Assembly: GCF_014656095.1 (NCBI RefSeq)
Contig: NZ_BNBT01000042.1
Coordinates: 1 to 56,843 of the forward strand
Length of the DNA stretch: 56,843 bases
Direction of reading: 5' to 3'
Source: Streptomyces longispororuber
Lineage (GTDB): Bacteria; Actinomycetota; Actinomycetes; Streptomycetales; Streptomycetaceae
Shown here: in pieces, positions 7,644 through 16,514 of the stretch
How positions within the stretch are numbered: the stretch's first letter is position 1
Layout: the number at the start of each line of letters is the position of its first letter
Notes under the pieces: generated by a model
Told to the model about the DNA's origin: nothing
Database searches by the model: none
Seen by the model: only the letters and a program-made list of their open reading frames with translations
Program-made: the position numbers and the translations under genes

Positions 7644-8975
7644 ATGCGCGACGACAGCCGGACGGACATAGGCGACGGAGCGGCGGCCACGGGCCGTGGC
7701 GTGCTCAGTCGCCGGGGCGCGATAGGCCTGGGCCTGGGCGCCGCGGCGGCCGTCGGCCTCACCGCCTGCGGTTCCGGCTCCGGTGACGCGAGCCCCGCCG
7801 CCGACAAGGGGAAGGGCGGCGGCGAGGCGCCGGAACGGCCCGCGAAGCCGATCGGCGACGGCTCCACGGCCTTCACCGGCAAGCAGCCGAAGCAGCCGGA
7901 GGCGCCCCGGCCCCTCGAGCCCGGTGAGACGCCGCCGCAGTTCGTCATCTTCTCCTGGGACGGGGCGGGCGAGGTCGGCAACGGCCTGTTCCCGCGCTTC
8001 CTGAAGCTCGCGGAGGAGCACGACGCGCGGATGACGTTCTTCCTCTCCGGGCTCTACCTGCTCCCGGAGTCCAAGAAGCGGCTCTACCGGCCGCCGAACA
8101 ACGCCGTCGGCGCCTCCGACATCGGCTACCTCACCGACGGTCACATCAAGGAGACGCTGAAGTACGTCCGCCAGGCGTGGCTGGAGGGCCACGAGATCGG
8201 CACGCACTTCAACGGGCACTTCTGCGCGGGCACCGGTTCCGTGGCGAACTGGACGCCCGCCCAGTGGCGGAGCGAGATCGACCAGGCCATGTCCTTCGTG
8301 AAGAAGTGGCGCACCCACACGGGCTGGTCCGACCTGCCCCCGCTGCCCTTCGACTACGACAAGGAGCTGGTCGGCGGCCGTACGCCCTGCCTGCTCGGGC
8401 AGAACAACCTGCTGCCGACCGCCAAGAAGCTGGGCTGGCGCTACGACGCCTCCTCGCCGGGCGGCCGCCAGAAGTGGCCCGAGAAGAAGCTGGGCATCTG
8501 GGACCTGCCGCTGCAGCAGATCCCGTTCCCGGGCCACTCCTTCGAGGTCCTGTCGATGGACTACAACATCCTCGCCAACCAGTCGAAGAACTCCACGAAG
8601 GCCCCGCCGGCCAACTATCCGGGCTGGCGCAAGCAGGCCACCGAGGCCTACATCGCCGGCTTCAAGCGCGCCTACGAGTCCAACCGCGCCCCGTTCTTCA
8701 TCGGCAACCACTTCGAGGAGTGGAACGGCGGCATCTACATGGACGCCGTTGAGGAGGCCCTGAAGCACATCGCCGGGAAGAAGGACGTGCGTCTCGTCTC
8801 GTTCCGGCAGTTCGTGGACTGGCTGGACGTGCAGAAGCCCGAGGTGCTCGCCAAGCTGCGCGGCCTGGAGGTCGGCCAGCAGCCCGCCGGTGGCTGGAAG
8901 GCGTACCTCTCCGGGGCGTCGGGCTCCTCCGGCAGCCGCAAGGACGCCGAGAAGGAGACCGGGAACGCCGCCTGA
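7644..8975 (+). CDS. Polysaccharide deacetylase-like lipoprotein
   Basis: 443 residues from ATG 7644, preceded by a GGGGATGGA purine stretch. A twin-arginine (LSRRGAIG, residues 22-29), a hydrophobic stretch and a lipobox GLTAC (Cys42) indicate Tat-type export and lipid anchoring. After a charged linker, FVIFSWDGAGEVGNGLF, RMTFFLSGLYLL, HEIGTHFNGHFC and FIGNHFEEWNGG resemble the NodB/polysaccharide-deacetylase fold, with SWDGAG in place of the classical TFDDG, and HEIGTHFNGH carrying metal-ligand-like histidines. Substrate unknown. It sits immediately upstream of resA, as in related Streptomyces. Confidence 0.82.
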   Translation: MRDDSRTDIGDGAAATGRGVLSRRGAIGLGLGAAAAVGLTACGSGSGDASPAADKGKGGGEAPERPAKPIGDGSTAFTGKQPKQPEAPRPLEPGETPPQFVIFSWDGAGEVGNGLFPRFLKLAEEHDARMTFFLSGLYLLPESKKRLYRPPNNAVGASDIGYLTDGHIKETLKYVRQAWLEGHEIGTHFNGHFCAGTGSVANWTPAQWRSEIDQAMSFVKKWRTHTGWSDLPPLPFDYDKELVGGRTPCLLGQNNLLPTAKKLGWRYDASSPGGRQKWPEKKLGIWDLPLQQIPFPGHSFEVLSMDYNILANQSKNSTKAPPANYPGWRKQATEAYIAGFKRAYESNRAPFFIGNHFEEWNGGIYMDAVEEALKHIAGKKDVRLVSFRQFVDWLDVQKPEVLAKLRGLEVGQQPAGGWKAYLSGASGSSGSRKDAEKETGNAA

Positions 8976-9076
8976 CGGGTCCCCGCCACGGGCGCGGAAA
9001 CCCTGTCTGAAAGGGGACTTTCCGCAACCGCGGGGGGCGTCGAAGATCCCCGAATCGGGCATGCGAAACTTTTCAC

Positions 9077-9724
9077 ATGAGTGCCGCCTGCCGCGCCCCC
9101 CGCAGCCAGAACCGCAGCCTTGACCGCCGCACCAGCAGCCGTTGCAGTCGCGTGACGGCGCTGGCGGCGGTCGCGGCGGCCGCCGCACTCACCCTGACCG
9201 CGTGCGGCTCCGGCGGCACCTCGGGCGGCTCCGGCAAGACGAACTTCGTCGCCGGGTCCGACGGCATCGCCACCGTCGAGAAGGGCGAGCGGCACGACGC
9301 GCCCGCCCTGGAGGGCGAGACCCTCGACGGCGACGAGGTCGCCCTGGCCGACTACAAGGGCAAGATCGTCGTCATCAACGTGTGGGGCTCCTGGTGCCCG
9401 CCGTGCCGGGCCGAGGCGCCGAGCTTCGCGAAGGTGGCCAAGGAGACCAAGTCCCAGGGCGTCGAGTTCCTCGGCATCAACGCCAAGGACCCCGAGAAGG
9501 GGCCCGCCATCTCCTTCGAGAAGGACAAGGGCATCCCGTACCCCAGCCTCTACGACCCGATGGGCAAGCTGATGCTGCGCTTCCCGCGGGGCACGCTCAA
9601 CCCGAACTTCATCCCCTCCACCCTCGTCATCGACCGCGAGGGGAAGATCGCGGCACGCTCGCAGCAGGCCCTCAGCGAGGAGAAGCTGCGCAAGATGATC
9701 GACCCGCTCGTCGCGGAGAAGTGA
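9077..9724 (+). CDS. resA: ResA-like thiol:disulfide oxidoreductase lipoprotein
   Basis: 215 residues: basic N-terminus, hydrophobic signal and lipobox LTAC (Cys43), then an AhpC/TSA-thioredoxin fold. The redox motif is WCPPC at ~105-109 within VVINVWGSWCPPC, with a cis-proline region around FIPSTLVIDREGKI. ResA-type proteins reduce the CXXCH cysteines of apocytochrome c outside the membrane before heme ligation. Its stop overlaps or abuts the ccdA start, and with ccdA, resB and ccsB it forms a complete System II set. Confidence 0.94.
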   Translation: MSAACRAPRSQNRSLDRRTSSRCSRVTALAAVAAAAALTLTACGSGGTSGGSGKTNFVAGSDGIATVEKGERHDAPALEGETLDGDEVALADYKGKIVVINVWGSWCPPCRAEAPSFAKVAKETKSQGVEFLGINAKDPEKGPAISFEKDKGIPYPSLYDPMGKLMLRFPRGTLNPNFIPSTLVIDREGKIAARSQQALSEEKLRKMIDPLVAEK

Positions 9725-9729
9725 TCGAC

Positions 9730-10518
9730 GTGTCCGCCGCCACCGCCCTCCACGGCACCGTCACGCTCGCCGCGTCCGGCCAGAACGAGACCATCATCAG
9801 CGGCGCGCTGCTGCTCGCGATCCCCGTCGCGGTGCTCGGCGGCCTCGTCTCGTTCTTCTCGCCCTGCGTGCTGCCGCTCGTGCCGGGCTACCTCTCGTAC
9901 GTCACCGGGGTCACCGGCCAGGACCTGGCGGAGGCCAAGCGGGGGCGGATGGCCCTCGGCGCCGGTCTCTTCGTGCTCGGGTTCACCGCGATCTTCGTCC
10001 CGGCCGGCATGTTCTTCGGGGCCATGGGCCAGACGCTGCGGGAGCACCAGAGCACCATCACGCACGTCCTCGGCGTGGTGATGATCCTGCTCGGCTTCTT
10101 CTTCATGGGCATGATGCCCTGGCTCACCCAGCGCGAGTTCCGCTTCCACAAGCGGCCGGCCACCGGGCTCGTGGGCGCCCCGATACTGGGCGCCCTCTTC
10201 GCCGTCGGCTGGACCCCGTGCGTCGGGCCGACCCTCACGGCCGTCAACACCCTGTCCTTCGAGGGCGCCAACCCGCAGCGCGGCGCGATCCTCGGCGTCG
10301 CCTACTGCCTGGGGCTCGGCATCCCCTTCATCGTCGCGGCCGTCGCCTTCCGCAAGGCACTCGGCGCGTTCGGCTGGGTGAAGCGGCACCATGTGTGGGT
10401 CATGCGGATCGGCGGCGGCATGATGATCGCGACCGGACTCCTCCTCGTCACCGGCGTCTGGGACGGCGTCGTGCAGGACATGCAGGTGTGGACCAACCGC
10501 TACTCGGTGGGAATCTGA
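9730..10518 (+). CDS. ccdA: CcdA-type cytochrome c biogenesis membrane protein
   Basis: 262 residues. I chose GTG 9730 because GGAGAA at 9715-9720 is 9 nt upstream; GTG 9721, overlapping the resA stop, is possible. About six membrane segments are visible. The conserved cysteine motifs of the DsbD/CcdA family are FFSPCVLPLVPGYL in the first helix region and WTPCVGPTL in the middle. CcdA passes electrons from cytoplasmic thioredoxin across the membrane to ResA. It lies between resA and resB. Confidence 0.95.
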   Translation: MSAATALHGTVTLAASGQNETIISGALLLAIPVAVLGGLVSFFSPCVLPLVPGYLSYVTGVTGQDLAEAKRGRMALGAGLFVLGFTAIFVPAGMFFGAMGQTLREHQSTITHVLGVVMILLGFFFMGMMPWLTQREFRFHKRPATGLVGAPILGALFAVGWTPCVGPTLTAVNTLSFEGANPQRGAILGVAYCLGLGIPFIVAAVAFRKALGAFGWVKRHHVWVMRIGGGMMIATGLLLVTGVWDGVVQDMQVWTNRYSVGI

Positions 10519-10521
10519 TCC

Positions 10522-12501
10522 ATGAGCGACACCAAGACCAATCCGCGCGGCGACGAGCGGTCCGACCTCGGCGAGGCCGGGGCCCAGCTCTCGACGGCTC
10601 CCCAGGAGGAGTCCGCGGGGGCCGTGCCCGCGCTCGGCGTCCTCGGCTGGTTCCGCTGGTGCTGGCGCCAGCTCACCTCCATGCGGGTGGCGCTGCTGCT
10701 GCTCCTGCTGCTCTCGCTCGGCGCGATCCCCGGCTCGCTCATCCCGCAGCAGGGCACCGACGAGCTGAAGGTCCAGGACTTCAAGGACACCCACACCACG
10801 CTCGCGCCCCTCTACGAGAAGCTCGGGCTCTTCCACGTCTACAGCTCGGTGTGGTTCTCCGCGATCTACATCCTGCTCTTCGTCTCCCTCATCGGCTGCA
10901 TCGTCCCGCGGACCTGGCAGTTCGTCGGCCAGCTCCGCGGCCGCCCGCCCGCCGCGCCCAAGCGCCTCACGCGGCTGCCCGCGTACACGACGTGGCGCAC
11001 CGACGCCTCGCCCGAGCAGGTCGACGAGGCCGCGCTCGCCCTGCTGAAGCGGCGCCGCTTCCGCTCCCACCGGGTGGGCGGGGCGGTCTCCGCCGAGAAG
11101 GGCTATCTGCGCGAGGCCGGGAACCTGATCTTCCACGTCGCCCTGATCGTGATGCTGATCGCCTTCGCGGCCGGGCAGCTCTTCAAGTCCGAGGGCGGCA
11201 AGCTGATCATGGAGGGCGACGGCTTCTCCAACACGCTCACGCAGTACGACGACTTCAAGTCCGGCAACCTCTTCGACATCGCCGACCTGGAGCCCTTCAG
11301 CTTCAAGCTGGACCGGTTCGAGGGCTCGTACGAGGTGACCGGCCCCCAGCGCGGCACCGCGCGCACCTTCAAGGCGCACGTCACCTACACCGAGGGCGCG
11401 GACGGGCCGGAGAAGAAGAAGGTCGTCGAGGTCAACAAGCCGCTGGAGATCAACGGCACCAAGGCGTACCTCGTCGGCCACGGGTACGCGCCCAAGGTCA
11501 CCGTCCGCGACGGGCGCGGCAAGGTCGTCTACAGCGCGTCCGTGCCGCTGCTCCCGATCGACTCCATGGGCACGGCCACCGGCGCGATCAAGGTCCTCGA
11601 CGGCTACCGCGACAAGAACGGCAAGCCGGAGCAGCTCGGCTTCAACGCCTTCTTCGTGCCGACCTTCGCGGGCGACGGCATGGGGCAGATGTTCTCCCAG
11701 TTCCCCGCGCCCATCAATCCGCGGCTCGCGCTCTCCGCGTACCACGGCAGCCTCGGCGTGGACTCCGGCGTCCCGCAGAACGTGTACCAGCTCGACACGC
11801 GCAAGATGCAGAAGTTCAAGGACGCCAACGGCGAGCTGTTCAAGAAGCGGCTCAAGATCGGCGAGACCATGAAGCTGCCGAACGGCGCCGGGTCGGTCAC
11901 CTTCGAGAGGGAGCTCAAGCAGTGGGCGAGCTTCCAGATCTCGCAGGAGCCCGGCAGCGGGTGGGCGCTCGGCGGCGCCGTCGCCGCCATCGCGGGCCTG
12001 GCCGGGTCGCTGTTCATCCAGCGCCGCCGCGTGTGGGTGCGGGCGCAGCGGGGCGCCGACGGCGTCACCGTGGTGGAGATGGCGGGCCTCGGCCGCAGCG
12101 AGTCCGCCAAGGTGGCGGAGGAGCTCGCGGCGCTCGCCGCGGAGCTCCACGACCGCGCGCCGTCCGCGCCGGAGGCGGAGCCCGGGACGGAGTCGGAGCC
12201 CGGGACGGAGCCGGAGTCGGACCCGGCCCCGAAGGCGGACCCGAAGCCGAAGCCGGACCCGCAGCCGGAGGCCGCCGCGGCCGGGAGCGGGACCGACGGG
12301 ACCGCCGCCACGGACGCCCCGGGCCCCGCGGCCGAGGACGCCGACGACTCCGCGGCCGAGGCCGCCGCCGACGGCCCCGCCGCCAAGGGCTCCGCGCCGT
12401 CCGGCAAGGGCGCCCCGGCTCCCCCGTCCGGCACGGACCCCGCACCCGAGACAACCGACCCCACCCCCGATGTCGTACCTGCCGAAGGGGCTGAGAAGTG
12501 A
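10522..12501 (+). CDS. resB: ResB (Ccs1) cytochrome c biogenesis protein
   Basis: 659 residues, starting 3 nt after ccdA. Membrane segments include MRVALLLLLLLSLGAIPGSL (~54-73), SAIYILLFVSLIGCIVPR (~114-131), LIFHVALIVMLIAFAAGQLF (~204-223) and one near residue 490, with a large extracytoplasmic domain between the last two. This is the ResB/Ccs1 topology; with CcsB it forms the heme-delivery and cytochrome c synthase complex. Residues ~540-659 form an unusual Pro/Glu/Ala-rich acidic tail that is probably disordered and is not part of the core family. Its stop overlaps the ccsB GTG. Confidence 0.95.
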   Translation: MSDTKTNPRGDERSDLGEAGAQLSTAPQEESAGAVPALGVLGWFRWCWRQLTSMRVALLLLLLLSLGAIPGSLIPQQGTDELKVQDFKDTHTTLAPLYEKLGLFHVYSSVWFSAIYILLFVSLIGCIVPRTWQFVGQLRGRPPAAPKRLTRLPAYTTWRTDASPEQVDEAALALLKRRRFRSHRVGGAVSAEKGYLREAGNLIFHVALIVMLIAFAAGQLFKSEGGKLIMEGDGFSNTLTQYDDFKSGNLFDIADLEPFSFKLDRFEGSYEVTGPQRGTARTFKAHVTYTEGADGPEKKKVVEVNKPLEINGTKAYLVGHGYAPKVTVRDGRGKVVYSASVPLLPIDSMGTATGAIKVLDGYRDKNGKPEQLGFNAFFVPTFAGDGMGQMFSQFPAPINPRLALSAYHGSLGVDSGVPQNVYQLDTRKMQKFKDANGELFKKRLKIGETMKLPNGAGSVTFERELKQWASFQISQEPGSGWALGGAVAAIAGLAGSLFIQRRRVWVRAQRGADGVTVVEMAGLGRSESAKVAEELAALAAELHDRAPSAPEAEPGTESEPGTEPESDPAPKADPKPKPDPQPEAAAAGSGTDGTAATDAPGPAAEDADDSAAEAAADGPAAKGSAPSGKGAPAPPSGTDPAPETTDPTPDVVPAEGAEK

Positions 12502-13628
12502 CGCACGCGACCACCGTCGCCGCCGCGACCAACGAGAACCTCGCGCACGTCAGCAATGTGCTGATCTACTCCGCGATGGCCGTCTACCTCCTCGCCTTCT
12601 TCGCGCTCATGGCGGAGTGGCTCTTCGGCAGCCGCAGCAAGGTCGCCCGCACGGCCGCCGCGCTGACGACGGCCGGGGAGGCCGGGGCGGGCGCCGAGGG
12701 CGGCGCCAAGGCCGCCGCGCCCGCCGTGACCGTGCGCTCCCAGGGCGGCACGGCCACCCTGGAGCGCCCCAAGGCCGCGCCCGCGGTCGTCACCCGCGCC
12801 GCCGCGGGCAGCCGCGACGTGCCGGACGGCCCGGGTGCCGCCGCCGGTGACGAGCAGGGCGACCTGTACGGCCGTATCGCCGTGTCCCTGATCGGCCTCG
12901 GCTTCCTCGTGGAGGCCGCCGGGGTGGTCACCCGCGCGCTGTCCGTGGAGCGGGCGCCGTGGGGCAACATGTACGAGTTCAACATCACCTTCTCCACGGT
13001 CGCCGTCGGCGTCTTCCTGGCGCTGCTCGCCCTGAAGAAGAACGTCCGCTGGATCGGCCTGCCGCTGATCACCACGATCCTGCTCGACCTCGGCCTCGCG
13101 GTCACCGTGCTGTACACCGACAGCGACCAGCTCGTCCCGGCCCTGCACTCGTACTGGCTGTGGATCCACGTCTCCACCGCGATCTTCTGCGGCGCCGCCT
13201 TCTACGTCGGCGCGGTCTCCACGGCGGCGTACCTCTTCAAGGACTCCTACGAGGCCAAGCTCCAGCGCGGCGGCACGCCGGGCCGGTTCGCGACCTCCGT
13301 GATGGAGCGGCTGCCCGCCTCCGCCTCGCTGGACAAGTTCACGTACCGCATGAACGCGGCGATCTTCCCGCTGTGGACGTTCACGATCATCGCGGGCGCG
13401 ATCTGGGCGGGCGACGCCTGGGGCCGGTACTGGGGCTGGGACCCCAAGGAGGTCTGGTCCTTCATCACCTGGGTCGCGTACGCCTGCTACCTGCACGCCC
13501 GCGCGACGGCCGGCTGGAAGGGCCGCAAGGCCGCCTACCTGGCCCTGATCGCCTTCGGCTGCTGGCTGTTCAACTACTACGGCGTCAACATCTTCGTCAG
13601 CGGCAAGCACTCGTACGCCGGGGTCTGA
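12498..13628 (+). CDS. ccsB: CcsB/CcsA cytochrome c assembly protein
   Basis: 376 residues from a GTG overlapping the resB stop (GTGA). After one N-terminal helix there is an Ala/Gly-rich cytoplasmic linker (~45-120), then the heme-handling core. The tryptophan-rich WWD signature appears as YWGWDPKEVWSFITWVAYA at ~310-330, flanked by conserved histidines in helices (for example WIHVSTAIFCGAAF). It partners with ResB to export heme and attach it to apocytochromes. Last gene of the four-gene maturation cluster, followed by a strong hairpin. Confidence 0.96.
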   Translation: MTHATTVAAATNENLAHVSNVLIYSAMAVYLLAFFALMAEWLFGSRSKVARTAAALTTAGEAGAGAEGGAKAAAPAVTVRSQGGTATLERPKAAPAVVTRAAAGSRDVPDGPGAAAGDEQGDLYGRIAVSLIGLGFLVEAAGVVTRALSVERAPWGNMYEFNITFSTVAVGVFLALLALKKNVRWIGLPLITTILLDLGLAVTVLYTDSDQLVPALHSYWLWIHVSTAIFCGAAFYVGAVSTAAYLFKDSYEAKLQRGGTPGRFATSVMERLPASASLDKFTYRMNAAIFPLWTFTIIAGAIWAGDAWGRYWGWDPKEVWSFITWVAYACYLHARATAGWKGRKAAYLALIAFGCWLFNYYGVNIFVSGKHSYAGV

Positions 13629-13644
13629 GCACCCCCGCACCGGC

Positions 13645-13684
13645 AAGGCCGGTTCCTGTGGCACGGGCCACGGGAACCGGCCTT
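13645..13684 (+). terminator. Intrinsic terminator-like hairpin after ccsB
   Basis: AAGGCCGGTTCC at 13645-13656 pairs perfectly with GGAACCGGCCTT at 13673-13684, with additional pairing (TGTGG/CCACG) inside. It lies 16 bp past the ccsB stop. There is no long T-run, as is common in Streptomyces. It probably ends the cytochrome c operon and insulates the following sigma factor gene. Confidence 0.75.
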
Positions 13685-13708
13685 CGTCGTACGGACAGAC
13701 AAGGGGGC

Positions 13709-14341
13709 GTGGAGACGCATCAGGGGGAACTCGCGGCACGGCGGCGGACGCGCGCACGGATCAGGGGCTCGGACCCGGACGCCTTCGGGGAGCTCTTCGA
13801 CACCTACGCCCGCTCCGTCTACAACCACGCCTACCGCCTCACCGGGGACTGGTCGACGGCCGAGGACATCGTGTCGCTGACCTTCCTGGAGGCCTGGCGG
13901 CTGCGCGCCGGGGTCGCCGAGGAGGGCGGCTCGCTGCGGCCGTGGCTGCTCGGCATCGCCACGAACGTGACCCGCAACCAGCGGCGCGCCACCCGCCGCC
14001 ACGCCGCGGCCGTGGCCCGGCTGCCGCCCGGCGAGGCCGTGGCCGACTTCGCCGACGAGGTGGCCGGGCGCGTCGACGACGAGGAGCAGCTCGCCCTCGT
14101 CCGGACCGCCCTGGCGAAGCTGCGCCGCGCCGACCGCGAGGTCCTCGCGCTGTGCGTGTGGTCGGGGCTCGGCTACGAGGCGGCGGCGGACGCGCTCGGC
14201 ATCCCGGTCGGGACGGTGCGCTCCCGGCTGTCACGGGCCCGGAGGAAGCTCGCGAAACACATGGAACCGCCCGGGACGGGCGCACAGATGAGAGGTGACC
14301 GCACCTCAGCGGTCAGGCCTATCGAGGAGGGCACGCGATGA
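13709..14341 (+). CDS. ECF-type RNA polymerase sigma factor
   Basis: 210 residues from GTG 13709 with AAGGGGG immediately upstream. Region 2 is FGELFDTYARSVYNHAYRL followed by WSTAEDIVSLTFLEAWR (~30-70). Region 4 carries RADREVLALCVWSGLGYEAA and the helix-turn-helix IPVGTVRSRLSRARRKL (~140-185). The stop overlaps the start of the next gene (ATGA), whose product has the layout of a membrane-associated partner. The target regulon cannot be inferred here. Confidence 0.93.
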   Translation: METHQGELAARRRTRARIRGSDPDAFGELFDTYARSVYNHAYRLTGDWSTAEDIVSLTFLEAWRLRAGVAEEGGSLRPWLLGIATNVTRNQRRATRRHAAAVARLPPGEAVADFADEVAGRVDDEEQLALVRTALAKLRRADREVLALCVWSGLGYEAAADALGIPVGTVRSRLSRARRKLAKHMEPPGTGAQMRGDRTSAVRPIEEGTR

Positions 14342-15303
14342 CGTCACCCGAGGACGGTGCCGGCTTCCCGAATCCGCCGGAGCGGAACCTTCCGCCGGGC
14401 CGCCACCTGCGCCTGAAGGAGCATCTGTTGAGCGAGATCCGGCAAGAGGAGCAAGGGAACCGAGCGCAGGCAGCCACCGCGCCGAGCGCCCCGGGCAGGA
14501 GCTGGCTGCGGCCCTCGCTGGTCGCGGGCGCCGTGGCCGCCGCGGTCGCCGCGGGCCTGGTGGTGGCGCAGCCGTTCAGCGAGGACACGGCGCAGGCCGG
14601 TCCGCCGTCGGAGGAGACCGTCGCGATGCTGAAGGACATCGCGGCGGCGGCGGGGCGGCGGCCCGCACCGAAGAACCTGCGGGACGACCAGTTCGTGTAC
14701 CTCAAGACCAAGGAGAGGTACATGAAGACGGGCAGCGACGAGACCGCCCGGCTGCAGCCCCCGCACGTACGGGAGTACTGGCAGTCGGTGGACGGCGAGC
14801 ACACGGAGGTGGTGCACGACCGCGTCGACGGCTTCGACCACGAGCGCATGGAGCCGGACCTGCCCCTCGCGGAGGGCGACAAGCACTACCGCAGCCTGCA
14901 GAGGATGCCGGCCGACCCCGTCACCATGCGGGACTGGCTGTACCGGGTGGCGAGCGGGGAGGAGAGCAGGGACCAGAACGCCTTCGTGCTCGTCGGTGAC
15001 CTCTGCGGCGGCCTGATGCCGCCGAAGCAGGCCGCCGCCCTGTACCTGGCGGCGTCGAAGATCCCCGGCGTCGAGCTCGTCGACGACGCGGTGGACGCGG
15101 CGGGGCGGCGCGGCGTGGCCATCGCCCGGGAGAACGAGGGCGAGCGGCAGGAGCTGATCTTCGACAAGAGGACCAAGCAGTTCCTCGGCGAGCGCCAGGT
15201 CGCGGTCAAGGACCTGCCGACCGGCTTCAAGAAGGGCACGGTGACCGCCCACACCGCCGTCCTGGAGCGGAAGGTCGTCGACAAGGCGGGCGAACGCCCC
15301 TAG
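14338..15303 (+). CDS. CU044_5270-type membrane-anchored protein coupled to the ECF sigma factor
   Basis: 321 residues. The N-terminal ~55 residues are cytoplasmic and include LKEHLLSEIRQEEQG. One transmembrane helix follows (SLVAGAVAAAVAAGLVVAQPF, ~60-80), then a ~240-residue extracytoplasmic domain with FVYLKTKERYMKTG, REYWQSVDGEHTEV and a C-terminal beta-rich portion. This layout matches proteins named CU044_5270 family, which commonly follow sigma-70 ECF genes in actinomycetes. An anti-sigma or sensor role is plausible from coupling and topology, but there is no zinc-finger (ZAS) motif. Confidence 0.82.
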   Translation: MTSPEDGAGFPNPPERNLPPGRHLRLKEHLLSEIRQEEQGNRAQAATAPSAPGRSWLRPSLVAGAVAAAVAAGLVVAQPFSEDTAQAGPPSEETVAMLKDIAAAAGRRPAPKNLRDDQFVYLKTKERYMKTGSDETARLQPPHVREYWQSVDGEHTEVVHDRVDGFDHERMEPDLPLAEGDKHYRSLQRMPADPVTMRDWLYRVASGEESRDQNAFVLVGDLCGGLMPPKQAAALYLAASKIPGVELVDDAVDAAGRRGVAIARENEGERQELIFDKRTKQFLGERQVAVKDLPTGFKKGTVTAHTAVLERKVVDKAGERP

Positions 15304-15357
15304 CGGACCCGTTCTCGGTGCGTGACCCGGGCGGCCGGGTGCGTGAGGCTGGGATCC

Positions 15358-15867
15358 ATGAGCGATACCAGCGACATCATCGAGCGGGGCACGAGCCGGA
15401 CCGAGGGGGACACGCACACGCTCCACTGGGTGCTGCGCCTGCCGCACCCGGTGGCCGCGGTCTGGGCGGCGGTGGCCACCCCGGAGGGCCTTCCGGGGTG
15501 GCTCGCCGCCGCCGACGTGTTCGAGCCGCGCCTGGGCGGCGCGGTGACGCTGCGGTGGCTCAACACGCCGGACCCGGCGGCCGCCGTGCACGCGGGGCGC
15601 GTCACGGCCTGGGACCCGGAGGTGGTGGCGGAGTACACGATCGACCTGCACGGGCGGTGCCGCTTCCACCTGGAGCACGCCGGGGACACCGGGACGACGC
15701 TGCGCTTCACCAACGAGATGACCGGCGACGACGGCTTCCGCCTCGACTGCCTGGCCGGCTGGCACGACCACTTCGAGTACCTGGTGGCCGCGCTGGCCGG
15801 GCACCCGAAGGACTGGTCGACGTGGACCCTCGACCGGTGGCGCGAGCTGCGCACGTCCTACGCCTGA
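15358..15867 (+). CDS. SRPBCC (START/AHSA1-like) domain protein
   Basis: 169 residues from ATG 15358. The order of elements fits the helix-grip fold: RLPHPVAAVWAAVATPEGLPGWL near the N-terminus, beta strands with GGAVTLRWL, TLRFTNEM and a C-terminal helix GWHDHFEYLVAALAG. AHSA1-like proteins bind hydrophobic ligands or act as co-chaperone-like proteins; the ligand is unknown. It stands alone, convergent to the following membrane protein gene. Confidence 0.82.
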   Translation: MSDTSDIIERGTSRTEGDTHTLHWVLRLPHPVAAVWAAVATPEGLPGWLAAADVFEPRLGGAVTLRWLNTPDPAAAVHAGRVTAWDPEVVAEYTIDLHGRCRFHLEHAGDTGTTLRFTNEMTGDDGFRLDCLAGWHDHFEYLVAALAGHPKDWSTWTLDRWRELRTSYA

Positions 15868-15889
15868 CCGGCGCGCGGCCCCGCGGCCC

Positions 15890-16408
15890 TCAGGTGCGGC
15901 GCAGCCCGCGGATCTTCTGCTGGGCGGCACCGAGGGCGTGCGCGAGCTCGATGCGGGCGCACTCCTGCTTCATGGCGAGCACCAGCAGGGCGTGGTGCTC
16001 GGCGGGCGTCGTCCGGGCGCCGGGCGCCTGGTCCGGGAGCACGGTGGAGAGGTACGCCTCGGCGTGCTCGACGACGGCGCGCAGCTCCGCCGAGACCGCC
16101 TCGGCCTGGCCGATCGAGCCCTTGATCACGTTGCTCAGCCGGGCCACCCCGGTGACGTCGGCCGCCCGGCACGGCTTCTGCGCGAGGCCGCACAACTCCT
16201 CGAACAGGTCCTTGAGGTACTGGCCGGCCTCCTGGAGGTCCTTGGCCTCGTCGTCCCTGGCCCGGGTGGTGCGCATCCAGGCGAAGACCTCCTTGTGGTG
16301 CCGGATGCCGTAGACGGTCACGGCCGTCATGGCCGCGCCGGCCAGGGCGGCCACCAGCAGGGAGCCGGCGCTGGTCCCGAGCGCCAGGGTGGTGGAGGGG
16401 AAGGGCAT
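15890..16408 (-). CDS. Hypothetical single-pass membrane protein
   Basis: 172 residues from ATG 16408 (MPFPSTTLALGT); an in-frame extension to 16459 is possible. One N-terminal helix (GSLLVAALAGAAMTAVTVYGI, ~13-33) is followed by a long, largely helical cytoplasmic-type region with YLKDLFEELCGLAQKPCR and VEHAEAYLSTVLPDQAPG. No known family recognised. It lies just downstream, in transcription order, of the Crp-like regulator gene (107-bp gap), so co-transcription is possible. Confidence 0.75.
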   Translation of the reverse strand: MPFPSTTLALGTSAGSLLVAALAGAAMTAVTVYGIRHHKEVFAWMRTTRARDDEAKDLQEAGQYLKDLFEELCGLAQKPCRAADVTGVARLSNVIKGSIGQAEAVSAELRAVVEHAEAYLSTVLPDQAPGARTTPAEHHALLVLAMKQECARIELAHALGAAQQKIRGLRRT

Positions 16409-16514
16409 CGTCGTCTGATCCGTTCGGGGCACGTGCGGGACCCGCGGGGCCCGGGGCACTGGAGACGGGGGATGAGGGGGAGGGGGTGAGGGGCGGGGGC
16501 GATGTCGGCGTGGA

